From positions 106,476-134,798 of the forward strand of contig BFEA01000104.1 of assembly GCA_003427395.1 (NCBI GenBank): a stretch of DNA of 28,323 bases, in the 5' to 3' direction. Within the stretch, counting starts at the first letter, position 1. Every line of letters starts with the position of its first letter. The position numbers and the translations under genes were made by a program. Shown one piece after another: positions 18,501 through 26,779 of this stretch. The notes under the pieces are model-generated. The model was not told where the DNA came from. It saw only the letters and a program-made list of their open reading frames with translations, and did not search any database. Origin of the DNA: Chara braunii. Taxonomy: Eukaryota; Streptophyta; Charophyceae; Charales; Characeae.

Positions 18501-18940
18501 GGGTTAAGCGGGGGGTAACTAGGATTAGCGACATATGGGACATGGACAATAGAGCGTGGGTCAACCCGGGGCAGCTAAGAGAGAAACTACGCTACTGTCA
18601 CAGATTGGAGGAGACCCTTGAGACCCTTATAGAAAAGATTCCCCTTGATTGGTGGAGGATTCTTAGGAAAGGCCCCACACTGCAGGAATCGGACTGGGTG
18701 GCAATCAGGGATGGTCCAGAGGTGGTGGGTAAGATCACGCAACATGTTACTGACGAGACAGTGGAGATGAACCTCTATCAGGTGAAATGGAATAACGAGA
18801 TTAAAAAATCAGAACCGGAGGAAGCAAAAGTATACCACAAAGAAGAGTTTTTCCGAATTAGGGTGCTTCAAGAGAAAGAACAATCGATCGCCTACCTCCC
18901 GCATGTCCCGGTTCACCTACTGGTCCTGGACCCAGCATAA
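18362..18940 (+). pseudogene. LINE ORF2, connecting region upstream of zf-RVT
   Basis: The frame gives ALFGNRWVVDSRGQTLHCGD, ISDIWDMDNRAWVNPGQL, DWWRILRKG, then a block ending EEFFRIRVLQEKEQ, and finally VHLLVLDPA before TAA 18938. The block FFRIRVL...LDP aligns with LYRIRII...IDP in the minus-strand copy at 23239-23499, which supports the reading. It overlaps the preceding piece in another frame, indicating a frameshift at about 18400. Confidence 0.7.
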
Positions 18941-19338
18941 TGGACATGGTCAACAACTACAAGGGTCGTAAATGTACAAAATCCTTGTACGGCTTAACAG
19001 TCAAGGAGACATTTAGGCTTCTCAGACCGAGATTCAACTTGCGAGATCGGGTGGAGGAGCGTTGGATGAGGCATTTGAATGTAAGCAAAAATGACCTGAA
19101 AAGAATGAAATGGTTTAAATTGGCAAAAATCAAACCTGCAAAATTCGCCTCGCTGCAATGGCAGATAGGGCACCGTTGCCTCTCGACCAATGACTGGCTC
19201 ATAGACAGAACTCGTCTAGAGCAAATGGGGAAAGCCCTGCCCTGGTGCAGACTGTGCACTGACGCGTTCCCATCCCGGAAAAGGCCCGAGACCATTGAGC
19301 ATATATTTCTTCAGTGCCCGGGTGCTATTTGGTTATGA
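18940..19338 (+). pseudogene. LINE ORF2, zf-RVT (zinc-binding in RT) domain
   Basis: 133 codons. RPRFNLRDRVEERWMRHLNV leads into a core with PAKFASLQWQIGHRCLSTND, WLIDRTRLEQMGKALPWC, and ETIEHIFLQCPGA. The zinc-binding pattern Cys103-x2-Cys106...His121-x4-Cys126 is complete. About 54 of 89 residues agree by eye with the minus-strand copy at 22708-23208. The domain is found downstream of the RT in plant LINEs; its role in nucleic-acid binding is inferred from the family. The frame closes at a TGA where the other copy reads Thr-Trp-Arg-Trp-Trp, so it is probably premature. Confidence 0.85.
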
Positions 19339-19714
19339 AGATGGTGGGATAGAATCTGGGACCAGTTAAACGCAAACCACATGGTTCACGGACAGTATTC
19401 AGCAACAGATCCAAACAGAAATCACGGCAAAATGGGAAACATTCAAAACCCAGATACAGACATCACTCTCAAGAAGTGACATCCAACAAAAAATTTAGAA
19501 TTTCAGCTCGAGCTGGCTGGGGGGGGACACAAGGGGAAGGATTGGCAGAGTGGAATGGAAAGGAGGGCAGAACACAGGGGAAGGACTAGAAAGGGACTAC
19601 CGGCTATTATTCAATGACTGGACAAAGATCGATACAACTATCCCAATGAAACCCGCCCAAGAGTTCCCTGACCTCTGCCCCCCCTCCTCAAACAGCCTAG
19701 TAGACTTAGAATGA
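19339..19714 (+). pseudogene. LINE ORF2, C-terminal tail
   Basis: After the zf-RVT stop the coding-like sequence RWWDRIWDQLNANHM continues, matching RWWDRVWQQIV in the other copy. A further frame from about 19504 gives SSSWLGGDTRGRIGRVEWKG, then ERDYRLLFNDWTKIDTTI, and ends NSLVDLE with TGA 19712-19714. I place the end of ORF2 here. The remaining bases to 20009 hold no poly-A tail. Confidence 0.55.
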
Positions 19715-20009
19715 TACGGGAGGGATGGATGAAAACAAGGGCTCAGGACCCAGGCTTCAAAAAGTATGGTGGGGGGAGGTATGGGAGGGATAAAGGCGAA
19801 GGTTACCAGCCCCAGGAAAATTCAACATGGTGCTGATACAGGCCTGGTCTTCTGCGGTGAAAAAGTCCAGACTGATAGCAGTTAGCACAGTACTTGGGAA
19901 GTGACAGTTCAGATGGGGTGGGGGGAGGGAGGAACTAGTGAGTTACAGTAGGTATCTGGCACCGGTTCCATGGTGAAGAGGTTCCCCCCTCCCCTACCTC
20001 CTGCTCAGT

Positions 20010-20256
20010 CATATTATATTTTTTGAACGAAATTGAAATTGAGCTTTTGGGCCGAAATCCTGTCCAAATTTTTGGCTCCTGGGGGTCCGGCGTTCCTAGA
20101 ATGCTGGACCCCCTACATGTATATGACCTCAAGCTAAGACTAGATACATCTAGGGGGTCCGACGTTCTAGGAACGCCGGACCCCCAGGAGCCAGAAATTT
20201 GGACAGGATTCCAGCCCAAAAACACCATTTCAATTTTGTTCAAAAAATATAATATG
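20010..20256. repeat. 247-bp inverted-repeat element (MITE-like) with nested hairpins
   Basis: The left arm from 20010 and the right arm ending at 20256 are inverted copies over about 113 bp with about 10 mismatches, around a short centre at about 20123-20143. The tips read CATATTATATTTTTTGAAC and GTTCAAAAAATATAATATG. Within each arm lies a second palindrome, GGGGGTCC-GCGTTC-GAA-GGACCCCC, so a single strand could fold into one long stem or into two smaller hairpins. No coding frame. The high arm identity points to a fairly recent insertion or to structure-based conversion. A target-site duplication is not obvious. Confidence 0.85.
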
Positions 20257-20451
20257 TTCGTTTTAACGAAATGGCTGTTCATCTGCCTGCAAAAGGTGGC
20301 AACTTGAAGATATGTCTGTGACTTTTCATCATGATAACAGATTAAGATTTATCTTATCACTTCTTTTCGGAAGCTGTGCTCAAATGTTTCTCGTCTCGTG
20401 AGTAGTGTGGCGAGGCCATTTATCTGATTTTAATTTTATTGATTTAGTTTT
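20257..20451. other. Short unassigned stretch
   Basis: Nothing recognisable apart from a small GATAA/TTATC hairpin at about 20333-20358. Confidence 0.3.
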
Positions 20452-21168
20452 TGGGGTAACTTCAGTGGAGTCACGAAAATGAGTTAATAATTGCACTACA
20501 GGGCAAGATACAGTGTGCAATTGCACTTCCGGTCCCTCTGCTTGACCCCCGCAGGGTGAAACATGCCATCCTATATGTGTACAAGGAATGTGGGGGGCAA
20601 CACGACGGGTGGGCGCGTTCCAATAAGCATCGCATATGCACACAAAACAAAACAAACAAAGGAAAAAAACTAAGGACCAGCCCAAGACCAAGGGACGAGG
20701 GCCCACTAGCAAATAAGATTAGATTCAGCGAGAACCAACTGGCAACTAGGATCATTGAAATACGTGCCTGAATCTGGATGTGTTTACGCATATTAGATAC
20801 AGAAATTTAAAGCAGTTCAATCGCATTGTCCGCACCTGTCTACACAACACGTCAAGATTCATCCCAATGGCATGCTCTTTGCTAGTGGGACCTACACCTG
20901 GATGTTCATTGAATCATTGCATGCTCCCCAACTTTCCCTGGAAAGCCGGGAAAGGGAAGACAAAAACAGTTTGAAATTACACTTCAGGCATTCCCCCCAG
21001 CATAACCCCCCCCCCCCCCCCCCCCCCCCCAACACAACCCTACCCCACCCCAAAGCTAGCTTGTTTTCATTGCCGGAAGTGCAATTTGAAACTCTTTTTT
21101 TGCCCAAAGTGTATTTTCAAACTCTCTTTGTGACTCCCGCATAGTTTCCCCCCCCAAAAATAGAGAAA
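20452..21168. repeat. Fold-back family C, copy 1 (arms about 620 bp apart)
   Basis: The left arm (20452-20550) reads TTTTTGGGGTAACTTCAGTG, GAGTCACGAAAA, TTGCACTACAGGGCAAGATA, then TTGCACTTCCGG. The right arm (21070-21168), reverse complemented, reads TTTTTGGGGGGGGAAACTAT, GGGAGTCACAAA, ACACTTTGGGCAA, then AATTGCACTTCCGGC. The order is the same and inverted. The interior has no transposase; it contains a poly-C tract and an additional arm-like piece (GAAATTACACTTCAGGCA) at about 20973. Compare the compact copy at 22145. Confidence 0.6.
21006..21030 (+). repeat. Poly-C run (25 C)
   Basis: A pure C tract lies within the family C element. The complementary G25 could form quadruplex structures. 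Confidence 0.95.
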
Positions 21169-21171
21169 AGG

Positions 21172-21325
21172 AAAGGGGAGAGGAACCTGAGCAAGTAGAG
21201 CAGCTTGAGTGGTTGCAGGCTTGCAGCCCTATATGTAAAAGGAAAAGGAAAGGGGAGGAGAAATTTGGGCAAGTGGAGCAGCTTTGAGTGGCTGTAGCCT
21301 TGTAGGGAAAAAGAAAAGGAAAAGG
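21172..21325 (+). repeat. 78-bp tandem duplication
   Basis: GCAAGTAGAGCAGCTTGAGT at 21191 and GCAAGTGGAGCAGCTTTGAG at 21269, each preceded by AAAAGGAAAGGGGA and followed by GGCTTGCAG or GCCTTGTAG. Confidence 0.75.
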
Positions 21326-21428
21326 GAAGTCACATTTGGGTACTCCCACAATTATTTTCTTGGTGGATGAGTACATTGAGTAGGACTCACTGTAACTCAT
21401 CTATGTTCAAGTTCGGTGAACGGAACAT

Positions 21429-21462
21429 ACGTGAGGCCGTTCATGACGTGAGGCCGTTCGTG
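21429..21462 (+). repeat. 17-bp tandem repeat, two units
   Basis: ACGTGAGGCCGTTCATG is followed directly by ACGTGAGGCCGTTCGTG, differing at one base. Confidence 0.85.
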
Positions 21463-21639
21463 ATCAGTAGAAGATGTGGCGAGGAGCCTAGTAGGAGGTA
21501 GTTCTCTCTCACTGACAGGCGTAGGGCCTAGTTATCCTCCAAGGCTCCAACGTTTTTTTTCTTTTTTTTTTATAAATTTATTTATCCGCCAACATTTTGA
21601 CTGCTTCTGACAAATCCCCTTTTTCTTGTCCCCCCCGCC

Positions 21640-21766
21640 AAAGAAACATGCTCCAGTCTATTGGTGGGAAGCAACACCTGCTGCGAACAGGCCCCCGCGT
21701 TCCTTATGAAAATACAGAGAACAAATTGAAGTACTGGGGCCATTACCTGGCTTGGGCTGAGAACAC
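21640..21766 (+). repeat. Fold-back family M, copy 5 (one arm)
   Basis: GCTCCAGTCTATTGGTGGG, GCAACACCTGCTGCGAACAG, CAGAGAAC, then CTGGGGCCATTACCTGG, CTTGGGCT. This matches the right arm of the element at 899-1233 from its centre to its tip. A T-rich run at 21552-21571 precedes it. Confidence 0.7.
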
Positions 21767-21794
21767 TCAAGAAATTTCAGGAGCTTACAGTTAA

Positions 21795-22012
21795 ACCATG
21801 GCGTTTAAACCACCAGTACCTTTCCCAGCCAAACTTGCCAGTTTCAACCACCAGGACCTTTCCCAGCCAACTTGCCTAAACGCACCTGTTAACACGGAGG
21901 CCGCACTCGGCCTCCGGCGGCGGCCGGATGCACCGCCAAAACTCGGTGCGCAGGGCCCGCCGCCCATAGCTGGGAAAAGTAAGGGTACTTGCAGTTTAAT
22001 GTGACAGTCCCT
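21795..22012. other. Short tandem duplication and GC-rich patch, no gene
   Basis: CACCAGTACCTTTCCCAGCC and CACCAGGACCTTTCCCAGCC lie about 39 bp apart. A GC-rich patch (GGCCTCCGGCGGCGGCCGG) follows. A small plus-strand frame covers all of this, but it has no homology that I recognise. Confidence 0.4.
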
Positions 22013-22144
22013 TACATTTGGACAAATTTGATGTTCAGATTCAATCAAAATTCTGGCGAAAGGCGAGTGGTGCAAAACTGCAAGTAGGAACTTGGTCTTT
22101 TATTTGTCTACTAAGTCTTCTCTTTGTTGTCCGTTTGCTGGTTT

Positions 22145-22362
22145 TTCGTTTTTGGGGAAACTACGTGGGAGTCACAAAAAATGAGGCATAATTGCACTAT
22201 GGGCCAAGATACAATTTCGAATTGCAGTTTGGGCAACGTATACATCCCAGCTTTCTGGCCAGGTAGGGTGCCTGAAGTGCAATTGCAAACTGTATCTTGC
22301 CCCATAGTGCAATAATATTTCGTTTTTGTGACTCTACTGAAGTCACCCCAAAATTTCATAAC
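22145..22362. repeat. Fold-back family C, copy 2 (compact)
   Basis: The left arm has TTTTTGGGGAAACTACGTGG, GAGTCACAAAAAATGAGG, ATTGCACTATGGGCCAAGAT. The right arm, inverted, has TTTTGGGGTGACTTCAGTAG, AGTCACAAAAACGAAAT, ATTGCACTATGGGGCAAGAT. The arms are about 95 bp and the centre about 30 bp. The arms differ from each other in the same positions at which they differ from copy 1, so both arm types exist in the family. Confidence 0.8.
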
Positions 22363-22439
22363 ACAAAACAACCCCCCGAGGTAGCTTGAGATGCTGGTAG
22401 GAGCAGACACCTCTAGGCTTTAGCTACTCCTAGGGGAGC

Positions 22440-22620
22440 TGCACCTATTTGTGGGGAGCTGCACCTGCTGGGAAATGGGCCCAGTGTCCCCTCTTACAAA
22501 TCTCAGAGTTTATACACAGGGGAGTGCCTTGCTGGTTCTACTGAAGGAAGCTGCTCAGCCTGTCTGATTGGACGCTGGACCCTGTTTTTCTAGCCTGCCC
22601 GAAGCAGGGTAGTGGTCCCA
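22440..22620. repeat. Fold-back family M, copy 6 (rearranged)
   Basis: GTGGGGAGCTGCACCTGCTG, GGGCCCAGTGTCCC in plus orientation; then, inverted, GGACGCTGGACCCTGTTTT and, at the tip, GCCCGAAGCAGGGTAGTGG, TCCCAG. Between them at 22501-22519 lies TCTCAGAGTTTATACACAG, which recurs exactly at 24501-24519. Confidence 0.6.
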
Positions 22621-22707
22621 GTGTGTGACTTTAGGGGATGTTTTTGAGGTTTCCAGGGGCCGTGCCCCGATTGTGGAGGTTTCAAAGGTTTGGCACCAGT
22701 TCCCATC

Positions 22708-23520
22708 TTTTTTTTTTTTTTTGCCCATCTGAAACATGTTCCAGGCGAAAGTGTCTCCTTGGAGAGGCGGGTAGTGGCCCAAGAGAATGGCACGCCAATC
22801 CCACAGCCACTGATGTCCGGGAACAATTTGCTGCCACACTCTATCCCACCATCTCCAGGTTAGAACTGCTGTCGGGCATCGCAAAAAAATATGTTCTATT
22901 GTTTCCGCTCTCAATTTCGTTGGGAAGCCCGACCGACAGCGTGAACACCGAGGGAGGGCTCGACCCTGCTGTTCCAGATGCGAGTGATCGATCAACCAGT
23001 CGTTTGTTGGCAGGCAGCGGTGCAGTATCTGCCACTGTAAGGATGTAATCTTTGCCGGTCTGCACTTAGTGTCGCTGAACCACCGAATTGGTGTGAGGAG
23101 CTGTCGATCCACGTTGAGATGCCTCTGCCATCTGTCGATCACGACCTCTTTCAGGCACCGTTTGGTTCTGATCTTTTTGTAGGTTGCTTTCTCAGCAAGG
23201 TCAGCCAATGCTGTGGAGGAAGATTGCCCAGGTTTGTGTCATCCCTCGTGGGTCCAGATCCACTCTAGTGGATCTATGGGTAGGTCTTGTATGGCCATCT
23301 CTGGCATGAATGCCCTTTGGTTCTCCCCATCCCCAATGATCCTAATTCTGTATAGGGTCACCTTTGATACCCATTGGAGGGGGTCCCGACTTCCCACTAA
23401 TGGTCCACCTTCCTTTACCTGATACCACTCTATCAGTACATCCTCTGATCGAACTTGGTGAACAAAACCCACTCTATCTTTTACCCCATCCTTGGACACC
23501 CTTTCTTTTTTCTCTTTCTA
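22708..23520 (-). mobile_element. 5'-truncated LINE fragment, ORF2 C-terminus (minus strand)
   Basis: On the minus strand one frame runs from about 23499 to 22724 with a single TGA (23236-23238). It contains LYRIRII...IDP, the linker, then DRWQRHLNV, PAKITSLQWQILHRCLPTND, WLIDHSHLEQQGRALPRC and ETIEHIFLRCPTA. The zinc ligands are all present (Cys88, Cys91, His106, Cys111 counted from 23208). It aligns with the LINE at 18700-19380 at about 60% amino-acid identity, so it is a different subfamily. It ends in A15 (T 22708-22722 on the plus strand), consistent with a poly-A tail and 5' truncation during target-primed reverse transcription. It lacks RT and endonuclease. Confidence 0.85.
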
Positions 23521-23604
23521 AACAAACACAATCCTCCAGTTATGGGGCGGTTACCCGGAGTGAGTGATAAGAGCACTCCTGGCTATCAACCCAATAGTGA
23601 GGAT

Positions 23605-23690
23605 GGCTCCTTCCTATTGGCGGGGAGCTGGACGTGCTGGAAAGTTGTGGAAACAGGGTCCAGGGTCCCTTGCAATTGCACAATATTCAA
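23605..23690 (+). repeat. Fold-back family M, copy 7
   Basis: CTATTGGCGGGGAGCTGGAC, GTGCTGGAAA, then GGGTCCAGGGTCCC. The copy is short and diverged; a further trace (CAAAGCTCCAATCCATTGG) lies at 23852-23870. Confidence 0.55.
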
Positions 23691-24180
23691 CAGGGGGTAC
23701 CTCCCCGTATAGTATGTCTTATGGGCATGAGACTTTCAGACTGGATGGCAGGGGCCCGTGTGTACCCCAAACCAGAACTAAACCTCCTCAACTGGGGCAC
23801 TGCCCGGGGCCTCCTTTTCTTTGTTTTTTTGTTTGTTTTGTAAAAGGGGAACAAAGCTCCAATCCATTGGTTCATGTTGGAAATATAATGTGACTTTGTA
23901 GGGGAAAACCAACAATACTGGAAGGACAGAGGGAAGATTAGGATGCACCCTGTCGGCACCCTGCCGGCTACCGTCTTCACACGAGTAGAATGTACGGTCA
24001 TTATAATGGCTGCTTCTGGGGCAACTTTCGGTCCAGATTCATCAATGATAACCGTGGATCCCATCTAATCATCTGTCCTGGTTGGGACCTCCAGCTTGGG
24101 GCTGTGCCGTACTAGCAGGGGTTTCGGTTATGTTTTGAGTACCCACCTGGGTTTCCAGCAGTTGCAGTTGCTCCCTCACT
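23691..24180. other. No gene recognised
   Basis: Mixed sequence holding the family M trace at 23852-23870 and no other repeat. Open frames on both strands are short and lack recognisable motifs. Confidence 0.35.
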
Positions 24181-24573
24181 TGGGGCCCAGTTGCACTAGT
24201 CGCCATGCGCCAAGTTTGGCCAGTAGGCGCCTGGTTGCACTTACTCGGTGCCAAACTTGGAGAATGCAAAATGCGTCAGACGGCTCGCCACACCATAGAC
24301 ACAAGTTGTGGCGAGTGTTTTCGGTTTCCCCGCCTGTGCACGGCGGTCTGTGAGGGTGGTCCTCGGACCTATCCACAAAACAACTTTCTGGAGAGTGCAC
24401 GGCTTCACGAGTAGACTTCAGGCAGACAAAAAATTTTAACTTTTCTGTAGAAGAAATATAGTGGCGAGTAAGTGCAACCAGGCCTCGAGTTCAATACAAT
24501 TCTCAGAGTTTATACACAGTCCACGCATCCGCTACGAATTGTGACGGATGGCGAGCAGTGCAACTAGGCCCTT
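24181..24573. repeat. Nested fold-back element with a recurring TGCACT/GCGA motif
   Basis: The outer arms are GGGCCCAGTTGCACTAGTCG (24183) and, inverted, GGGCCTAGTTGCACTGCTCG (ending 24573). The inner arms are a perfect 18-mer, CCTGGTTGCACTTACTCG (24230) and its reverse complement (24466-24483). A central hairpin pairs CTCGCCACA (about 24283) with TGTGGCGAG (about 24306). No coding content. It could be a degenerate fold-back transposon or a locally amplified palindrome. Confidence 0.65.
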
Positions 24574-24714
24574 ACCAAGGGAACAGAAGTCGCACAGAAA
24601 TGAAGTGGCCAGGGCAATCCCTGCTACGTGTCCACGCTTTCACTAAAAACATACGGTGGTGTATTTTTCCGTGTTCTCGCAGAAAGAGTAGTGGAGTGGC
24701 CCATAATGAAGAAA

Positions 24715-24965
24715 AAGAAAGAGAAACAGAAAAGAGTGGCAGCCCCTAATTTCAAAAGCACCAGTATGTTTCCCGGCCATTTTTTTTTCAAAGTCGCGGC
24801 TGCGTGTATGTATACATCCCCTACTCTTGGGAAGTACCGGGGCCAAAGAGAAACAGAAAAGATTGGCAGCCAACCACCAGTACGTTTCCCAGCCCATTTT
24901 TCGGAGTCCCGGACCAGGTGGTGTGTATACAGAGATATTACAGAAGCTACTCTCGGGAAGTACCA
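24715..24965 (+). repeat. 127-bp tandem duplication (two units)
   Basis: GAGAAACAGAAAAGAGTGGC at 24721 and GAGAAACAGAAAAGATTGGC at 24848, with shared ACCAGTA-GTTTCCC, CCCATTTTT-type and GTGTATAC...TCGGGAAGTACC blocks in the same order. The second unit leads directly into the exact 72-bp duplication. Confidence 0.75.
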
Positions 24966-25065
24966 AGTACGGGGGCGCCTTTTCGCTGGATAATGTGTAT
25001 ACAGAGATATTACAGAAGCTACTCTCGGGAAGTACCAAGTACGGGGGCGCCTTTTCGCTGGATAA
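24923..25065 (+). repeat. Exact 72-bp tandem duplication
   Basis: Units start GTGTATACAGAGATATTACA at 24923 and 24995 and are identical over at least 71 bases, ending TTTTCGCTGGATAA. The identity implies a very recent event or an assembly artefact. The period is divisible by three, and the plus-strand frame stays open across both, but no protein family is recognised. Confidence 0.9.
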
Positions 25066-25099
25066 CCATCATCCGGGCAGAATGGCCGCATGCGAGGCC

Positions 25100-25142
25100 C
25101 AGTTTGCCTGGATGGATGAGACCCATTTTGCCTGGATGGATA
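25100..25142 (+). repeat. 24-bp tandem repeat, two units
   Basis: CCAGTTTGCCTGGATGGATG and CCATTTTGCCTGGATGGATA lie 24 bp apart. Confidence 0.75.
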
Positions 25143-25338
25143 TCCAGCAAAACGACACCCGCAGGTGCTTCCTGAAAGTTGCGGCTGTAGACCAAACAGC
25201 AGCATATTTGATGTCTTGGCAGGGTAACATATTGGTGTGGTTTAAAAGGCTTAGTTAAAACAAAAAGAACATTGTCAAAAAGAAAAGAGAGATTCTGAAA
25301 AAGAATGCCACCCCACTGGGGGACTTGATGGGCTAATG

Positions 25339-25434
25339 GGCCAGGTCCCACTCGCAGGGGTTAAGAGATTTAGGCCTTAGATAACAAAGGCTGGATGGTG
25401 AACGTTTTTCAATCAGTGGAAGTGGGACCTGGCC
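25339..25434. repeat. Inverted repeat with perfect 14-bp arms
   Basis: GGCCAGGTCCCACT (25339-25352) and AGTGGGACCTGGCC (25421-25434). A further GTGGGA...TCCCAC pair follows at 25438-25456, so alternative pairings are possible. Confidence 0.8.
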
Positions 25435-25744
25435 TCAGTGGGAAAGGTCCCACTGGCAAAGAGGATAAAGATATAATGACCAAGTGTGGATGTGTTTGGG
25501 AGAGGTGCAGACTCTGCAGAGCATGAAGGTTGATCTTCTTTTCCGCAACTCTGCATAGACACACCTCCAGATGCAGAGCGGAAAAAACTTCAAAAAAGAA
25601 AAACAAACAATGGAGGGAGGAGGGGGTGCACCAGAGAGAAATGTATAGGTGGGAATGAGAGGGGCTTCTTGCTTAAACAACGAAAGCAGACGAAGAAACC
25701 CGGCGAAAAGGATATGAATACAACGTCCAGATTCAGGCACTCAA

Positions 25745-25776
25745 TCTAATCTTCTAATCTTCTAATCTTCTAATCT
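25745..25776 (+). repeat. Octamer tandem repeat (TCTAATCT)4
   Basis: Four perfect units, followed by a C-rich homopolymer at about 25792-25807. Confidence 0.95.
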
Positions 25777-25837
25777 TCTTTGGTAGTGCACCTCCCCCCC
25801 CCCCCCCTTACTAGGAGGACCTCTGTTTTTCTTTTTC

Positions 25838-25925
25838 CTGATGGGTGATGGTCCTGGGTGGTCCACAGGGGTGTGACCGGGGTAATTGATGAGAGGGAGG
25901 GTGGTTGGGGGTCTTCTGAAGGTAT
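25838..25925 (+). repeat. Repeat family D, copy 2
   Basis: GATGGGTGATGGTCCTGGG, TGGTCCACAGGGGTG, GATGAGAGGGAGGGTGG, GGGTCTTCTGAAGG. It parallels 1780-1892. Confidence 0.6.
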
Positions 25926-25960
25926 ACAAAAAAAAAGAAGAAAAAGGGAATCGTTGAAAG

Positions 25961-26004
25961 AAGATAGAGCCAGTGGAAGATAGACCAGTCACTGGCCCTA
26001 TCTT
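25961..26004. repeat. Short hairpin, 15-bp arms
   Basis: AAGATAGAGCCAGTG pairs with CACTGGCCCTATCTT with one mismatch, loop of 14 bases. Pyrimidine/purine microsatellites (CTT repeats, (CTAC)n at 26086-26101, (CTTT)n at about 26210-26231) follow. Confidence 0.8.
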
Positions 26005-26415
26005 CTTGAAGTTCTTCTTCTTCTTCTTGAAGTTCATCTTTTTCTTCTCCTTTTTTCAATCTCCTCTCAATTTCACCTTTCACTACCTACCTACCTACCT
26101 ACAAGGCTACTACTACTTCTAAGCTTACACAGGGGAGCCTTGCAAGCATACCTCCTAGTACTTCTCACTCCTCTTCTTCCTCCGATTCTAAGACTTCTTC
26201 TTTTTTGTTGCTTTCTTTCTTTCTTTCTTTCTTTTTTGCCTTTTCGTTTCTGAGTCTCTGGGTATGAATCGTATGATCGCGTAGTAAGAGATCTCCACGA
26301 TCATGTCGATAAAATGCAAACAGTGAAATATAGCTTTTATTAAAAGCACGAGTTTTTATTAAGTCTTAGAGCAAAAAGTCACGAGGGAAACTTAGGTGTG
26401 TGTGGTGGTATGCTG

Positions 26416-26427
26416 TATATATATATA
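26416..26427 (+). promoter_or_regulatory. Possible TATA box of the carbonic anhydrase gene
   Basis: TATATATATATA lies about 80 bp upstream of a strong splice donor (26509), the arrangement expected of a core promoter followed by a short 5' UTR exon. It might equally be a chance microsatellite or part of an undetected repeat. Confidence 0.3.
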
Positions 26428-26508
26428 GTCCTGTTCGGTCGTCATAGAGTGATCGTGTTTAATCAGCTAAGTGACGGCCGGAGTGCGTGTGCATCTCGGA
26501 GAGGAGAG

Positions 26509-26728
26509 GTGAGTGACGTCGGCTGCAGCTCAGAGTGCAGTGTCGTGACATCATCCCCTCAGCTTGAGGACAGGTGATCGAATCCACCATAGCCCGACCT
26601 TGACGCCATAGCCGTCAGCTTGAACGGAGATAGTCTGCCATTCTTTTCTTTCCCCTTCGCCCCCCTCCCCCTCGCCCGATCCATGGTAATCTGCGGTTCC
26701 GCTTGTCCTCAGTTCACTACGCTAGCTG

Positions 26729-26779
<51 letters not shown>

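Larger units (their letters stand above)
11036..19714 (+). mobile_element. Decayed L1-like non-LTR retrotransposon (LINE) with inserted islands
   Basis: In order the element has an ORF1 with a CCHC-like knuckle, an acidic/basic linker, an AP-type endonuclease, a reverse transcriptase with FADD, a connecting region and a zf-RVT domain. This order is that of plant L1-like LINEs. ORF1 is broken by a TAG codon, frame changes and a composite GC/AT-rich island (about 13180-13950). ORF2 is interrupted by an AT-rich island (about 15186-16081) and carries many in-frame stops. The start is placed at the first ATG of ORF1 (11036); the true 5' UTR may begin in the unassigned sequence from about 10870. 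The end is placed at the last codon of coding-like sequence, because no poly-A tail is visible before the fold-back element at 20010. The copy cannot be autonomous. A second, related fragment lies on the minus strand at 22708-23520. Confidence 0.85.

Noticed and set aside
20023-20307. 94-codon plus-strand and 115-codon minus-strand frames over the inverted repeat
   Set aside because: Both translations mirror each other because the DNA is palindromic; this is an effect of the inverted repeat, not a gene.
21798-22004. 68-codon plus-strand frame beginning MAFKPPVPFPAK
   Set aside because: It is made of a 39-bp tandem duplication plus a GC-rich patch; too short and without homology.
24624-25205. 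193-codon minus-strand frame across the 72-bp and 127-bp duplications
   Set aside because: Open on both strands because the repeat units are multiples of three or share composition; no motif in either translation.
26413-26600. Fragment of an LTR retrotransposon (TATA-bearing LTR followed by a primer-binding site)
   Set aside because: No TG...CA-bounded pair of repeats, no tRNA-complementary primer site and no gag/pol sequence was found nearby.
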